From Aradus depressus (Eukaryota; Arthropoda; Insecta; Hemiptera; Aradidae), in NCBI GenBank assembly GCA_963662175.1, contig OY759217.1:45236108-45300107 (forward strand): a DNA stretch of 64,000 bases. The letters are read 5' to 3'. Below the pieces are notes generated by a model that was not told the DNA's origin, did not search any database, and saw nothing but the letters and a program-made list of their open reading frames with translations. The translations under genes and the position numbers were made by a program. Of this stretch, positions 43,155 through 53,476 are shown one piece after another (within the stretch, counting starts at the first letter, position 1; each line of letters opens with the position of its first letter).

Positions 43155-43742
43155 AATTCGTCAGAGAATCACCGGCTATGTACTTCCCCAATATTAATTA
43201 TCACTTTCCCTTCAATCGCCAATCCACCGTTCGGGCTAAAAATCATTATTTGACGTAGTGTTTCTGAATCTTCAAACTAAATTTTGTGACGATACATTTA
43301 TTACATCGGCAGTTATTAGGGTATTTGAGTCTTTTAATACTGCTACAAATTAATAGATGCCATCCTTATAAGGTTTTGAATTGAAATATAATATTCCATG
43401 TCGATAGATTCATTACATCGGCAGTTATTGATATTATAGAGTTGAGCCCCTCGGCAGTTTCTGCTTTTCAGGGGTTTTGAATATACATATGAAATTTCGT
43501 GTCAATATATTTGTTATAACGGAAGTTATTACAGTTTTTGTGTTCAGCCTCCTATTCCCTCCTTTCTTTTTGGCCAATTTTTGAGAAAATAAATAGGAGT
43601 TGGCATACACACAAACACACTTACAGACAGATAAACTTTTTTTAAAATTTTTAATCAGAAAGTGAAACATGAAATTCCATTGAAAACTCCGCATCTATTT
43701 TTTAATTACATAACTTCCCCTATACTTCATATAGCTGTGGAA
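43155..43742 (+). repeat. Family B element
   Basis: TCGTCAGAGAATCACCGGCT, TGTACTTCCCCAATAT, three drifting modules and the end CTTCCCCTATACTTCATATA with GCTGTGGAAATAAA. Confidence 0.8.
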
Positions 43743-43769
43743 ATAAATATCCTTTCTAGCTGTGAAAAT

Positions 43770-44352
43770 GATCAAAACCGCATAAGAACGACTTCTATTA
43801 ATTTTTAGCCAAATCAGTCAAAAATAACGGGGAGGGCCCAACACAAAAATTTCAATAACTAACGAAGAAATGAATGTCACGATAAGAAAATTTATATGTA
43901 AAATCAAAATCACAAATAGGGACGACATATATCAATTTTCGAAGGCGGCGTTAGCTCAATGGTATGCGTGTTTGCTTACTGAGCACAAGATCGCAGGGTC
44001 GAAACCCGGCTGAGGCCCTTATCTGGGAGGTAAAATAAACTTATACACGCCGTCCTTCAGGTTAAGCGATGATCCTAGCCAAAGTGAATAAAAATTTAGG
44101 GTAGGCAAAATTTAGCACTCGGTCTAATGATCACGAGAGTGACGAAAGAGCACTCTGGTAGTAGGCGATATGATCTTGTAGTTAAAGCCTGGGCATGAGT
44201 CATAATAACTAACTATATCAATTTTCAGTCAAATCAGTCGAAGGGAAGTGGGGAGATCAGAGGAGTGGACCCAACTCAAAAACACTAATAACTATCAACT
44301 AACGACATCGTAAACGTATCGAAGTACTTTGCTGGTGATTCACCGACGGTGA
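43770..44352 (-). repeat. Family B element interrupted by a SINE
   Basis: ATTTTTAGCCAAATCAGTCA to GCTGGTGATTCACCGACGG (start palindrome, inverted). It is tail-to-tail with the preceding forward copy and contains the SINE at 43941-44213. Confidence 0.75.
43941..44213 (+). repeat. Family A SINE with target duplication
   Basis: The target duplication TATATCAATTTTC lies at 43928-43940 and 44214-44226. Head GGCGTTAGCTCAATGGTATG, box B GGGTCGAAACCCGGC, body with small deletions, tail CATAATAACTAAC. Inserted in a family B copy. Confidence 0.9.
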
Positions 44353-44865
44353 ATTCGCAACAGATTTCTGAAGAGAGCCCGCAAAACTACCGGACCCGTT
44401 ACGTTATTCGTTATATCATCTCTTCAAAGTAGCATCTCCATGCTCAGCGTTGCCAGAACTGGGCCCTTCAATTCATAAAACAAAGTCAGAAAGAGATAGT
44501 TGATCACTTTAAATAAACACAATACATAAGCTTCTGTTAGCTGATATTCAAAGAAAAAGACAGAGAAACAGTTCCATTTTGTTTGCTTTGGTACAAAGTA
44601 CAAAGGTACATCTGACCCCGGGACAGCCCCTCCGGACTTTTTGATCCTGTACAGAAGGGGGAACCACAAGAGCTTTGTGTCCATGGGAATGACAACATTA
44701 AGATATGGCGAGCATGGTTACGGGCCAATCTAGCTCCATCCCAAATGGAAACTCTTCTAGCTGGGCTATTTTTCTGCTTTTATATGAAAAATTCAATTCC
44801 ACAATTTTTTTTATACACTCTGCCCCACTTGAAAAATACTCTTTACTTCTCCCATCTGAACGATC
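44353..44865. other. GC-moderate spacer
   Basis: Short overlapping ORFs on both strands, no domains; not matched to any repeat in the window. Possibly host single-copy DNA. Confidence 0.35.
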
Positions 44866-45245
44866 TACTGTGGAAGTTATGGATCGGTCAGAAATGCGGA
44901 GTTTTCAACGGACTTTCATGATTCCAAAAATGAAAAAAACAAATTTCTGTCTTTGACTGACACCCTGACAACTCCCGATATAATGATTGCATCAACACGA
45001 AATTTTATATGTGCATCTGGAACCCTCTAAGAACGACATCTAGTAATTTTCAGCCAAATCGGGCAAAGAAAAAGGGGGGATTAGGGGGAGAATTAACTCA
45101 AAAACTCTAATAACTGCCGATGTAATGAATATATCGACACAAAATTTAGTATGAGGATTCAGAAGTTTTGAGTTTTAGCCCAAACGTTCGATTGTGGCTT
45201 CGGAGGGAGAGCGAAAAAATAGTTGATTACCCACGACTTTTTTTT
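44866..45245 (-). repeat. Family B element, short form, nearly complete
   Basis: From GTGGAAGTTATGGATCGGTC (end side, hairpin lost) through AACTCCCGATATAATGATTG and GCCGATGTAATGAATATATC to GTTGATTACCCACGACTTTT. Confidence 0.75.
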
Positions 45246-45589
45246 ATCAATGTGACCTATTTTTGAAGGTCATTTCATTTTAAGCATTATACTATATATA
45301 AGCATTTAAGCATTATATTATATATAAAAAATAAACTAAATTGTATTGAATTAATAACTTTTTTTTTTGTTTATTAATATAGATCGTTGTTGTATGACAG
45401 TTTTTCTACTGGTACATTTTGCATTCGCTACAGTTCGCTTGGTTTGGTCAGAAATGAGTTTTGAACCAATAATGAAAATCACTACTATTTGTAATAAATA
45501 CTACTATTTGTAATAATTACAACTATTAGTAATAATAGTTATTAATATCAAGGTGGCAGTGGAGATGTAGGTTATGCAGCAGTTAGTTA
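45246..45589. other. AT-rich spacer with local duplications
   Basis: Short direct repeats: AAGCATTATA(C/T)TATATATA near 45285-45325 and ACTACTATTTGTAATAA twice near 45480-45515. Confidence 0.6.
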
Positions 45590-45880
45590 TTGTGACTCAA
45601 GTCAAGGCTTTTAATTTCGAGGTCATAATATGAATGTATCGTCTACTACCAGAGCGCTCTTTTGTCGCTCAACTCTCCTGCGGGATTCCTAAATTTTGCC
45701 TACCCCAATTTATTCACCCAGGATAGGGGTCTTTAACGAGTGACTGACATCGTTCAGGCACGGGACCATCGGTTAACGTCCTATCCAAAGGAAGGCATGG
45801 TCAAGAGATTTTTCACCTCCCGGATAAAAATCTAAAGGCCTCGGCCGGGTTTCGAACCTGCAATCTCGAGCTGTCTCTTG
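45590..45880 (-). repeat. Family A SINE, head truncated
   Basis: GCTTTTAATTTCGAGGTCAT to GGGTTTCGAACCTGCAATCT; box A is replaced by unrelated sequence. Confidence 0.85.
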
Positions 45881-45924
45881 CAGTTCTGCTCTGTTTTATT
45901 CAATTTCTAATGGATACTGTGATA

Positions 45925-45992
45925 AATAAATAAAACAAACTTATTTTTGAAATATTGTCTATTCCACTAAAGATATATATACATATATAACT
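45925..45992 (+). repeat. Solo outer arm of the 56.7-kb hammerhead palindrome
   Basis: AACAAACTTATTTTTGAAAT, ATTGTCTATTCCACTAAAGA and TATATATACATATATAAC are the same as the outer arm at 56740-56800. Here TGTGATGC follows instead of the hammerhead. Confidence 0.8.
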
Positions 45993-46077
45993 GTGATGCA
46001 TTAGAGAATAAAAAGTTGAAATAACGTCAATAATATTTAGAGAATAAACCTACAATTTAAGATTTTTTTTTTTTTTT

Positions 46078-46288
46078 TTTATCTGTGAGGTAAAAAAACT
46101 CTGAGCAAGCTGTCCTTCGGATGGAACGTTAACGGGTGGTCCCGAGCCTGTACGATGTGAGATAATTGTTAAAGATCAAAATTGAAGACTCCCATAGTAG
46201 AGTCGGGCTCATGTCTACTGATCTAATAATATGAGGTATGTCCTCTCAGTTAAAGCCCGGGAGTGAGTCACAATAACTAACTAACTCC
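46078..46288 (+). repeat. Family A SINE, head replaced by a T run
   Basis: ATCTGTGAGGTAAAAAAACT, TGTCCTTCGGATGGAACGTT and ATAGTAGAGTCGGGCTCATG, with the tail CACAATAACTAACTAACT. Inverted relative to the copy at 45590. Confidence 0.85.
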
Positions 46289-46830
46289 TGAAAATGGATA
46301 ATTCCATTTCAGGAACCCATGAAGTTTATTTTGACCAAAATCTCGGGTTCTCTTTTTTACACCCTTCCGCAATATTTGTTTCTATTAACTTTGCTATTAT
46401 TATTGAAGACGGTCGAACCGGAAAACGTAGAAGGGAATTTCAAAAGAATGACCTCATTTCAGCTGAATAGGATTCATTTATCATCATGTGCTGTAGTATG
46501 AAGGAAAAATACAAAAAAAAAAAAAATTTCAGGTAAAAAAAGGAAAAGCACCGGCTTTTCTTCGGCAGCAAATTGGAATCTACCATCGGTACAGAAGTTT
46601 AGGGGTGGGAAAGAGTGTTTCATCCATTTCCATGCTTCATCCATTTTCATCCATTTCCTGGAGGGAAATAGGACTTTCCCAAAATCGTTAAGGGATAAAA
46701 GAGGAAGTTGATTGATGTGAACATTCTACCTACATACCAAAATCTTGGGCAAAAAATTTAAATTTTTTGAACGACACTGAAAAGCTAATTTACAGAAGTT
46801 CAACAGATGGCGAATATATTTATAAAAAAA
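46289..46830. other. Spacer
   Basis: Local CATCCATTT repeats near 46620-46660; nothing else recognised. Confidence 0.4.
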
Positions 46831-47040
46831 ATTCGCTGATTCATTGATAATGAACTTCCCCAGCACGAATTAATCAATAAAGTTTTTGCCAAAACAAGTC
46901 GACCTTTATGGGTCAAAATGTAAAAATAGTTGGCTTACAGAGGGGCGCCTGAAACCTCACACCAAATTTTGAGTCGATTTTCATTACATTGGCAGTTATT
47001 GAGGTTTTTAGAGTTGGACCCCCTCAATTCGCCGTGTTCT
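46831..47040 (+). repeat. Family B 5' part
   Basis: ATTCGCTGATTCATTGATAA, TGAACTTCCCCAGCACGAAT and GAGTCGATTTTCATTACATT; ends in ACCCCCTCAATTC. Confidence 0.7.
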
Positions 47041-47200
47041 GGAGCGGCCCACTATAATCTTGGCCAGCCTACTCTCCACAGAAGGCTCAAACCAAGATTG
47101 TACCAAGCCATTATTCAATAATTCCATTTTATATTTTGTGTCAAGAACCAAGATGTTGTGGTGCAAATAAAGTGTGTTGTTGTTTGTTTGTCCCTGTGTC
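47041..47200 (+). other. Possible LINE 3' end of unknown clade
   Basis: A sequence ending GCAAATAAAGTGTGTTGTTG then TTTGTTTGTC has an AATAAA signal followed by a TTG-rich tail. No coding match. Confidence 0.25.
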
Positions 47201-47204
47201 AACT

Positions 47205-47325
47205 GATAGATTTACTATGGAAAACATGGCGTTTTTTTTTGGAAAGGAATACCACTATGAATTTATGGTGTCTGCCTGTGCAGGTTGTTCTTCTTTTTCA
47301 TATTGATTTACACCTAAACTGGGCG
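47205..47325 (+). repeat. Direct repeat G, copy 1
   Basis: AACTGATAGATTTACTATGG, GGAATACCACTATGAATTTA and GTGCAGGTTGTTC recur about 1 kb downstream (48215-48330). Confidence 0.8.
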
Positions 47326-47334
47326 GTTTAACAC

Positions 47335-47988
47335 AAAAACCCCCCTGAAACTGCTGAAGTAGGTAATGAATGTATCGATACGAAATTTTATATATAAATT
47401 AATAATTCCATAGAGACAACACACCTTCAATTTTCAGAAGAATGTGCCAAGGGGAGGTGGGAGATTCGGATCTCAGGGATGAATAATAAACCCTAATAAC
47501 TGCCGATGTATCGAAATTATCAACCGATAGATTTTCAAGCCAATCGGTAAATTGTTTTCAGAAGTAGAACGAAAACTTAGTTTATTAATTCGGAAGTACA
47601 CGATTCAGTGTCAAATTTACTTTCCCAGCTTTATGAAGTATAAGGGAAGGTACGTAATCGGTCAGAAATTCGAAGTTGAGTTTCCCCCGGAATTTCATAT
47701 TTTCCAACCCCTGATTTCAAAATAAAATAAAAAATGTATGTGTGTCTGTGAACATAAATTCCTGATAGACTGAATGTATCGATACGAAATTCGAAAACCT
47801 AATAAAGACGACGCCTATTAATTTTTAACGGACACGCCCAAAGGAAAACAGTGAATTGAGGAGGTCCGACTCAAAAACCTCAATAACTACCAATGTAATG
47901 AAAATCGACCCAAAATTTGGTATGAGGTTTCAGACGCCCCTCTGTAAGCCATAGGTAAGCCAAAGGTCGACTTGTTTTGGCAAAAACA
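47335..47988 (-). repeat. Two reversed family B copies in tandem
   Basis: 47335-47540: TAATGAATGTATCGATACGA and AACTGCCGATGTATCG. 47625-47988: CCCAGCTTTATGAAGTATAA, TCCTGATAGACTGAATGTAT, AACTACCAATGTAATGAAAA and AAGGTCGACTTGTTTTGGC. Confidence 0.7.
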
Positions 47989-48085
47989 TTATTAGGGTAG
48001 GGGTCCTTAACGAGAGCCTGACATCGTCGGGACCATCGCTTAACGTCCCATCCGAAGGACGGCGTTCTCATGGTTTCCCAGTAAA
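47989..48085 (-). repeat. Family A SINE fragment
   Basis: TTAGGGTAGGGGTCCTTAAC to CATCCGAAGGACGGCGTTCT. Confidence 0.8.
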
Positions 48086-48214
48086 GCATCAGTGAATATT
48101 TTAATGATAGAAATCCCCTCCAAATAGTCGGCAACAAAACGTCCCCCACTCCTCGTTCCATCTCTTTCTTCCAGTTTCCCTCTCAGAGATTGTTTGTCTC
48201 TTAGAACCTACTAA

Positions 48215-48330
48215 AAACTGATTGATTTACTACGGAAAACTTGACGTGTTTTTTTCGAACAGGAATACAACTATGAATTTATGGTATCAACCAGTGCAGG
48301 CTATCCATCTTTCTCCTGTTTTTATCCATT
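48215..48330 (+). repeat. Direct repeat G, copy 2
   Basis: AACTGATTGATTTACTACGG, GGAATACAACTATGAATTTA and GTGCAGGCTATCC. Copies 1 and 2 both lie next to reversed B sequence, suggesting one duplicated segment of about 1 kb. Confidence 0.8.
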
Positions 48331-48377
48331 GGTAGAATTAAGAATATGCCAAAGTACAAAGTATAGAGAGAGTTGAA

Positions 48378-48575
48378 AAAAACGTAAGCACGCCGTCCTT
48401 TGTATTGGACTTTAAGCGATGGTCCCGACCCTGTGCGATGTCAGGTACCCCTACCCTAATTGAATAAAAATTTAGAGTAGACGATATTTAGAACTTCCAT
48501 AGTAGTCGGGCTCATGTAGTAGGCGATGTGACCTCGTAGTTGAAGCCCGGGCATGACACACGCAATAACTAACAT
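48378..48575 (+). repeat. Family A SINE without head
   Basis: GTAAGCACGCCGTCCTTTGT to GTTGAAGCCCGGGCATGACA, with internal deletions. Confidence 0.85.
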
Positions 48576-48576
48576 C

Positions 48577-48712
48577 ACGAAATTTTATATGTATATCCAG
48601 AACCCCAGTAAGGTCGACAACTATTCATTCTAAGATCCGAGGAGGGAGCCCCAAAAACCCTAATAAACTGTCAATATAATGTATATATCTACTTGGGATG
48701 ATTCACCTTATG
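48577..48712 (-). repeat. Family B fragment
   Basis: CACGAAATTTTATATGTATA, CCAGAACCCCAGTAAGGTCG and CCTAATAAACTGTCAATATA. Confidence 0.65.
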
Positions 48713-49439
48713 AGTTCCCGAGTAAGACAACTTCAAAATGTCAAGGAAATTATTGACTGGAAACTCATTTGGTCCAAGTAGCAGTAGAGATGAATTTTTA
48801 CTTTTCCAATCCAGTTGTTTACAGTCTAGATTAAGTTGATTCAGGGCAAATATCAAGAAGAAAATGATTGGTTTCTTTTAATCAGGATCAGGGAAAAGCA
48901 ACATCGGAAATCCAGGACCTTTAATTTGTCAAAGAAACAGTTTCTGAAGGAGACTTTACAATTTGTTCAAACTGAATGATTAAGACGTATTTTTTATTTT
49001 TATTTTTTATTTTTTTTCTTAGCAGACTCGTGGTGAAGTTGACAAGATGGAACCAGGAGGGACTTGGCTGGTATAATTTTGATTAAACCGGGAACGAAAT
49101 TAGCAGAGGGAGAGGCCAATCTAAGACCTATTTAGGGCCAGAGGCTGGTCTGGGGGGGCGTCTTATTAGCATCCATTCAGTCCGCCTCAATTTAACAGCT
49201 CTCGCCAACCTCCTTCCTAATTTAATTATATTAACTCATCCACTTTCTATCTCCGAGGGAAATAATTAATAATCATCTCAGGTGTGTTATCTCCGGAGTA
49301 AATGTCCTCAAAAGTAATTTGAGAAATTTACTTCTGCGGAAGAGACAACACAGATATCATTATAAATACTGGACTTTACGTCAGAGTTTCAAATTCACAA
49401 CATTCTACCCTGCTTTCGTTCACATCAAATATCATAGTT
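48713..49439. other. Spacer with a non-repetitive GC-richer island
   Basis: 49020-49330 matches none of the window's repeats, has no long ORF and contains several TAAT-type homeodomain-like words (GAAATAATTAATAATCATC). It could be host regulatory DNA; function unknown. Confidence 0.35.
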
Positions 49440-49760
49440 ATTTTCGCTGGTCTTCTACTAAATTTTGATTTCTACAGAAGTTTCAAAACAAGGTTTTAAT
49501 AATAAAAATAAAAACTTTATGACATGCAATTTTTATTGAAAAAAATTCAATTAATAATTACTTCATTTGGATTTCTTCTATAATATAATTCAGAGATGCC
49601 ATATTGTTTTTCTAAATTTGCAAAAATGTTCAATCTAATCTAAAGGTATTTTATACTTGGTTGACAGGGAAAATTGATAGCATAGAATCAAGGAAAAATA
49701 TTGGGTTTATTAATACTTAACCTACATTATAATAATGAAAACTAAATTTGGAAAATAAAA
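49440..49760 (-). repeat. Old LTR fragment
   Basis: TACTAAATTTTGATTTCTAC, TATGACATGCAATTTTTATT, TTTCTAAATTTGCAAAAATG and GACAGGGAAAATTGATAGCA follow the order of the LTRs at 41803 and 56913. Confidence 0.7.
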
Positions 49761-50374
49761 ATAGAAATATTCTAACTACTAATACCTGAAAGAACACCAG
49801 TCTTTTGTTCGTGGCCACTTTTTAATGGGCATATAAAATATAATAAAAAAAACAACAGTACCTTCTTTTGTAGCTCACTCAGAATTGTCCTCGAATCTTC
49901 TATATCAGGGGGTGGCCAACCCAAATGGACTTGCTGGCCACTTTGGAAATGCATTATAATCCCGCGGGCCGCATATAAAATTATATATACCCATATTAGA
50001 TTTGAACCAACTAAAAAAATTTTTTGGAGTGAAAATTTGAAACAGAATGAATTATTATTATTGTTTTTATTATTATTCATACATACAAACATAGATAATA
50101 TAATAATGAAATGATGAAATAATATTTAATTTATTTAATTAGTGAGATATTTAGCTCTTGCAAGTCGATCTCAATGCGTGTATTTGCCTATGTTTTGTAC
50201 AAAAACATATTTTGTAAAATTGTGATGAATCTCGCGGGTTGTAAAATTATTCAAGGCGGGCCGCGGTTTGGCCTCTTCTGTTCTATATCTTGTCTTTCCT
50301 TAATTATACACACTAAACTGATGATAGATTCTTCATCTAAAAAATGTCGTAATTTTCTATTTAGGTAATGATGT
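49761..50374. other. Spacer
   Basis: GTGGCCAACCC and CGCGGGCCGCATATAAAA (49908-49980) with GGCGGGCCGCGGTTTGGCC near 50256 recall the short repeats often annotated as hAT-like MITEs. I cannot confirm this from sequence alone. Confidence 0.3.
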
Positions 50375-50500
50375 AATGAAGGTATATTACATCGGCAGTT
50401 AGTGTTTTTTAATTGAACCCTCCTTCGCGGAGAATTAATCTGTCTGTGCATCGTGAGTGTGTCTGTGAACACGATAACTCCTGATAGAATGAATAAACAT
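50375..50500 (+). repeat. Family B fragment
   Basis: ATTACATCGGCAGTTAGTGT, then GAACCCTCC, then GTGTCTGTGAACACGATAAC, with most of the module between them lost. Confidence 0.6.
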
Positions 50501-50505
50501 CATAT

Positions 50506-50540
<35 letters not shown>

Positions 50541-50541
50541 T
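50506..50541 (+). repeat. (AAT)n microsatellite
   Basis: About eleven AAT units. Confidence 0.95.
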
Positions 50542-50649
50542 TTTATTGTTTAAAGGGATCACCTCTATACTATTGAATCAGTGACCATTACTTTTACAAT
50601 ATTAACATAATAATGACACATATAAAGGAATACACATATAGAACAATAT

Positions 50650-51031
50650 TGACGAAACTTCATATGTATAATCGGGGGATCAGAGGAGAAGCTCAACTCG
50701 AAAACCCTAATAATTGCCGATGTATTAAATGTATCGACATGAAATTTCATACTTATAGTCAAAATCCCATGAGGAGAATAACCTGTTATAGTTCTGCAAA
50801 TTTCTGCAGAAGGGAAGAGGAGTTCTGGGGAGTGGGTTCAACTCGAAAACTTTAATGACTGCCGATGAAATGACTATATCGACACACAATTCAGTATAAG
50901 GAATTAAAAGCCCCTATGTAAGTTAAGTATAGAATATTAGCGCAAAAATTAAACTGGTTTTGCAGAGGAGCGAAAAGTTAATTCGTTCTGGGGAAGTACA
51001 TTGCCGGTGATTCTCCCGCGACTTTTTTTTA
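50650..51031 (-). repeat. Family B element, two modules, start palindrome kept
   Basis: ACGAAACTTCATATGTATAA, TTGCCGATGTATTAAATGTA, ACTGCCGATGAAATGACTAT, then TTCTGGGGAAGTACATTGCC and GGTGATTCTCCCGCGAC. Confidence 0.8.
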
Positions 51032-51477
51032 CATAGTTAATAAAGTGGTAAAAAACAGCTTTCTAATATTGCATAAAAACAAAACTAAAATTTGCTCTTT
51101 AAGTTTTGTATAATTCGTGTAATATAAAACTTTCTTGGTTCCGAAGTTAAACTTTTTTTCAGAGAATGGTCAAAAAGCAGACATAAGAAATTCCATTCCT
51201 TCCTTAATTCCCTCTTCCGGAAACCAAGTAATCCCGCTGTTCTGCTACCCCTCTAAATGACCTCTTAAGTTGCAATGGCCTAGAGACCTCCCCTGAGGGG
51301 AAACTCTAAGTGGACTCTCAGTGGGATACAAAATTCATGAAGTACAACTAATGGTGACTTCTGTTCTGCTTCTCCAGACAACGTTAAACATGTTAGTCAT
51401 TCAGCTTGTACACCAGAATGTAATGTAAGTTATATATCACACATGGACATATCTTCGGATTCGAAGACGGAGAAATC
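51032..51477. other. Spacer
   Basis: 51180-51400 is GC-moderate and unmatched; nothing recognised. Confidence 0.35.
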
Positions 51478-51615
51478 CGGCAGAGGCCCCTAGGTTTTTT
51501 ACCGTTTCGCGATGGCCACAAGCCTGTGCGATGTCGGGCTCATATACACCAGAGTGACGAAAGAGTGCACTGGTATTAGGGCGATATGTCCTCTTAGTTA
51601 AAGCCCGGGCATTTT
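51478..51615 (+). repeat. Family A SINE with large internal deletion
   Basis: GGCAGAGGCCCCTAGGTTTT, GATGGCCACAAGCCTGTGCG, ACCAGAGTGACGAAAGAGTG and AGTTAAAGCCCGGGCAT. Confidence 0.8.
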
Positions 51616-51690
51616 GTTTCAAATCTGAGAGTAAACAAAGGAAATGAAAAAGTGTTTTACAAGTAAGTAGCTTGACGTCTTATTTTAGGA

Positions 51691-51723
51691 TAGCCGGCTT
51701 TCGAGATTGCCCTCATCATCACG
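51691..51723 (-). ncRNA. Hammerhead ribozyme-like motif, core changed
   Basis: Minus strand: GTGATGA (C3 to G), U, GAGG-GCAA-TCTC, GAAA, AGCCGGCT palindrome, A. Helix II keeps three pairs plus a G-U. Confidence 0.6.
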
Positions 51724-51744
51724 CTGTCAACAAAAGCCTATCAG

Positions 51745-52071
51745 AAGTAGTAGCTCAGAGGTAGCTTCCTTGCTTAGTGAGCTTTAGATCGGGAGTTAGA
51801 AACCTGGCCGAAGCCCTTTTTTTCTGGGAGGTGAAAAAACCTTGAGCACGCCATCTTTTAGGGCTGGTTTCGGCTTTTAAGGGATGGTTTCAAGTCAGCG
51901 ATGGTCAGATACTCGGAGACGATCCCTATCTCAAGAGAATAAAAATGGGTAGGCAAAATTTAGGACTCCCATATTAGAATCGGGCTCATTTCCACTAGAG
52001 TAACGAAAGATCGCTCTGGTAGTAGGCGATAGGACGTCGTAGTTAAAGCCCGGGCATGGGTCACAATAACT
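51745..52071 (+). repeat. Family A SINE, nearly full length
   Basis: GTAGCTCAGAGGTAGCTTCC, GGGAGTTAGAAACCTGGCCG (decayed box B) and CGTAGTTAAAGCCCGGGCAT. Contains an internal partial duplication (GGGCTGGTTTCGGC / AGGGATGGTTTCAAG). Confidence 0.85.
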
Positions 52072-52354
52072 TAAAACTCATCATTTAGTAAAATGATATA
52101 ATACATAACAATATTGACTTTATGCACTAATGTGAATTACTAATAAAAATAAGTAAATTTAATTAATAAAATCAATAAATAAGTAAGATAAATAAAATAT
52201 AATAAATTATATATAAATATATGAGTATTATAATTCATTATATTTTATTTTATCTTACTTACTGATTTTATTTATTTATATGAACAATTCATTTTAGCCC
52301 TTAGAATATTTTTTTTCAAATATTTTTTCTAAATGATGGATCTTTGTAGATAGC

Positions 52355-52380
52355 CTGATGAGGGCAACCTCGAAAGCCGA
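52355..52380 (+). ncRNA. Hammerhead-like motif with 3-base deletion
   Basis: CTGATGAGGGCAACCTCGAA lacks one ATG relative to the other copies, so core and helix II now overlap. GAAAGCCG follows. Probably inactive. Confidence 0.5.
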
Positions 52381-52689
52381 AGCCTGAAAGACAGAATAAT
52401 TAAATCAGACAAGATGTGGAACTATGTTTATATTTAGCAGCCTGTGAAATAATCTGCCATCTTCCCATGAAGAAGAGCTAACCTATTCTCTTACGAGTTA
52501 CCTGGAACTTATATGTCGTCAGACACACAATAGGATCATTTCTGAGAAATTTCAATATTTATCTACCCGTGTTTCATTTAATTTTAATTCAAATTGGGGA
52601 CGCTCTAAATTAATGTAGACTTGGAATTTCAAAGGAAAACATAAAGACAAAAAGATGGAGAAAAGCATTTTACATCCCACTAACTGTGA

Positions 52690-52890
52690 AAAGTAGGTAT
52701 TGGGGAAATTACCAATTCGGTTGAAAATCGATAAGTATATTTCATGTTACATTCAATCGATAGTTATTCGAGTCTCGAGTTGAAAACGCCTGGTGTCGAC
52801 CTTATTGGTTTTTGGATCCAAATAAAATGTCTTATATCGATAAGATGACATATCGATGTCATTTTATAGATAATTATTAGTTGTGAATTT
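52690..52890 (+). repeat. Diverged family B fragment
   Basis: CCAATTCGGTTGAAAATCGA, ACATTCAATCGATAGTTATT and CTGGTGTCGACCTTATTGG. Confidence 0.5.
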
Positions 52891-52904
52891 AATAATACCT
52901 TACT

Positions 52905-53395
52905 TATTATCGATTTTTTAATATGATAAATATAGGCAATTAGGTATATTTATTTTCAATAATACTTTATTTATATCTTTAGAGTCATTACAAGTCATTT
53001 TCAATTCTAAAAAACAAACTAATTTCATTTAATAATAACATTAAAATTTTTTGATTAACATCACTTTTTTTTTTTTTTTTTTTTCAGATAAATGTGAAAT
53101 AATATATAAATTTGACGACATTCCTGTTGAAGAATATAGGAATAGAAAAATAAATTATGATTAATCTGAATTTGGGTGAGTCCTAATCTGTCTTTCTTTT
53201 TAATATTGTATGTAAAAAATAGTGATGATAATCAAAAAATTTTAATGTTGTTATTATTAAATGGAATTTTTTTGTTTTTTAGAATTGAAAATGACTTGTA
53301 AGTCGAAACGTCTAAGGATTTAAATAAAGTATTATTGAAAATAAATATACCTAATTGCCTATATTTACCATATTAAAAAATCGATAATTATTAGT
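52905..53395. repeat. Inverted repeat of ~160-bp arms with hammerhead motifs
   Basis: The left arm (52905-53070) contains TATAGGCAATTAGGTATATT, ACAAGTCATTTTCAATTCTA and ATTAAAATTTTTTGATTAAC. The right arm (53220-53395) contains their complements in reverse order. The spacer of about 150 bp includes a T run. The hammerhead copy is kept in the right arm (53285-53313); its left-arm partner (about 52976-53007) has lost CGAAACG. Confidence 0.75.
53285..53313 (+). ncRNA. Hammerhead ribozyme-like motif, two core changes
   Basis: TTGAAAA in place of CTGAAGA, U, helix II GACTT-GT-AAGTC, GAAACGTC. The GAAACGTC end matches the minimal metazoan form (ACGT palindrome, then C). Confidence 0.55.
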
Positions 53396-53411
53396 TGCAT
53401 CTAATTTTTAG

Positions 53412-53476
53412 TCCCCCCCCCCCCCCTCCCATTAATTCAAGCTAGGGAAGTACACTTCCGGTGATTCACCGACGAT
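53412..53476 (-). repeat. Family B start, reversed
   Basis: A C run (53413-53426), CTAGGGAAGTACACTTCCGG and TGATTCACCGACGA. Confidence 0.7.

Larger units (their letters stand above)
51691..52385. repeat. Long inverted repeat with hammerhead motifs at both ends, left arm interrupted by a SINE
   Basis: The left end has the minus-strand hammerhead 51691-51723 and GCTGTCAACAAAAG, then the SINE, then CTCATCATTTAG. The right end, inverted, has CTAAATGATGGATCTTTGTA and the plus-strand hammerhead 52355-52380. The inner arms AATAAGTAAGATAAATAAAA (about 52170-52200) and TTTTATCTTACTTACTGATT (about 52248-52270) also pair. Confidence 0.65.
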
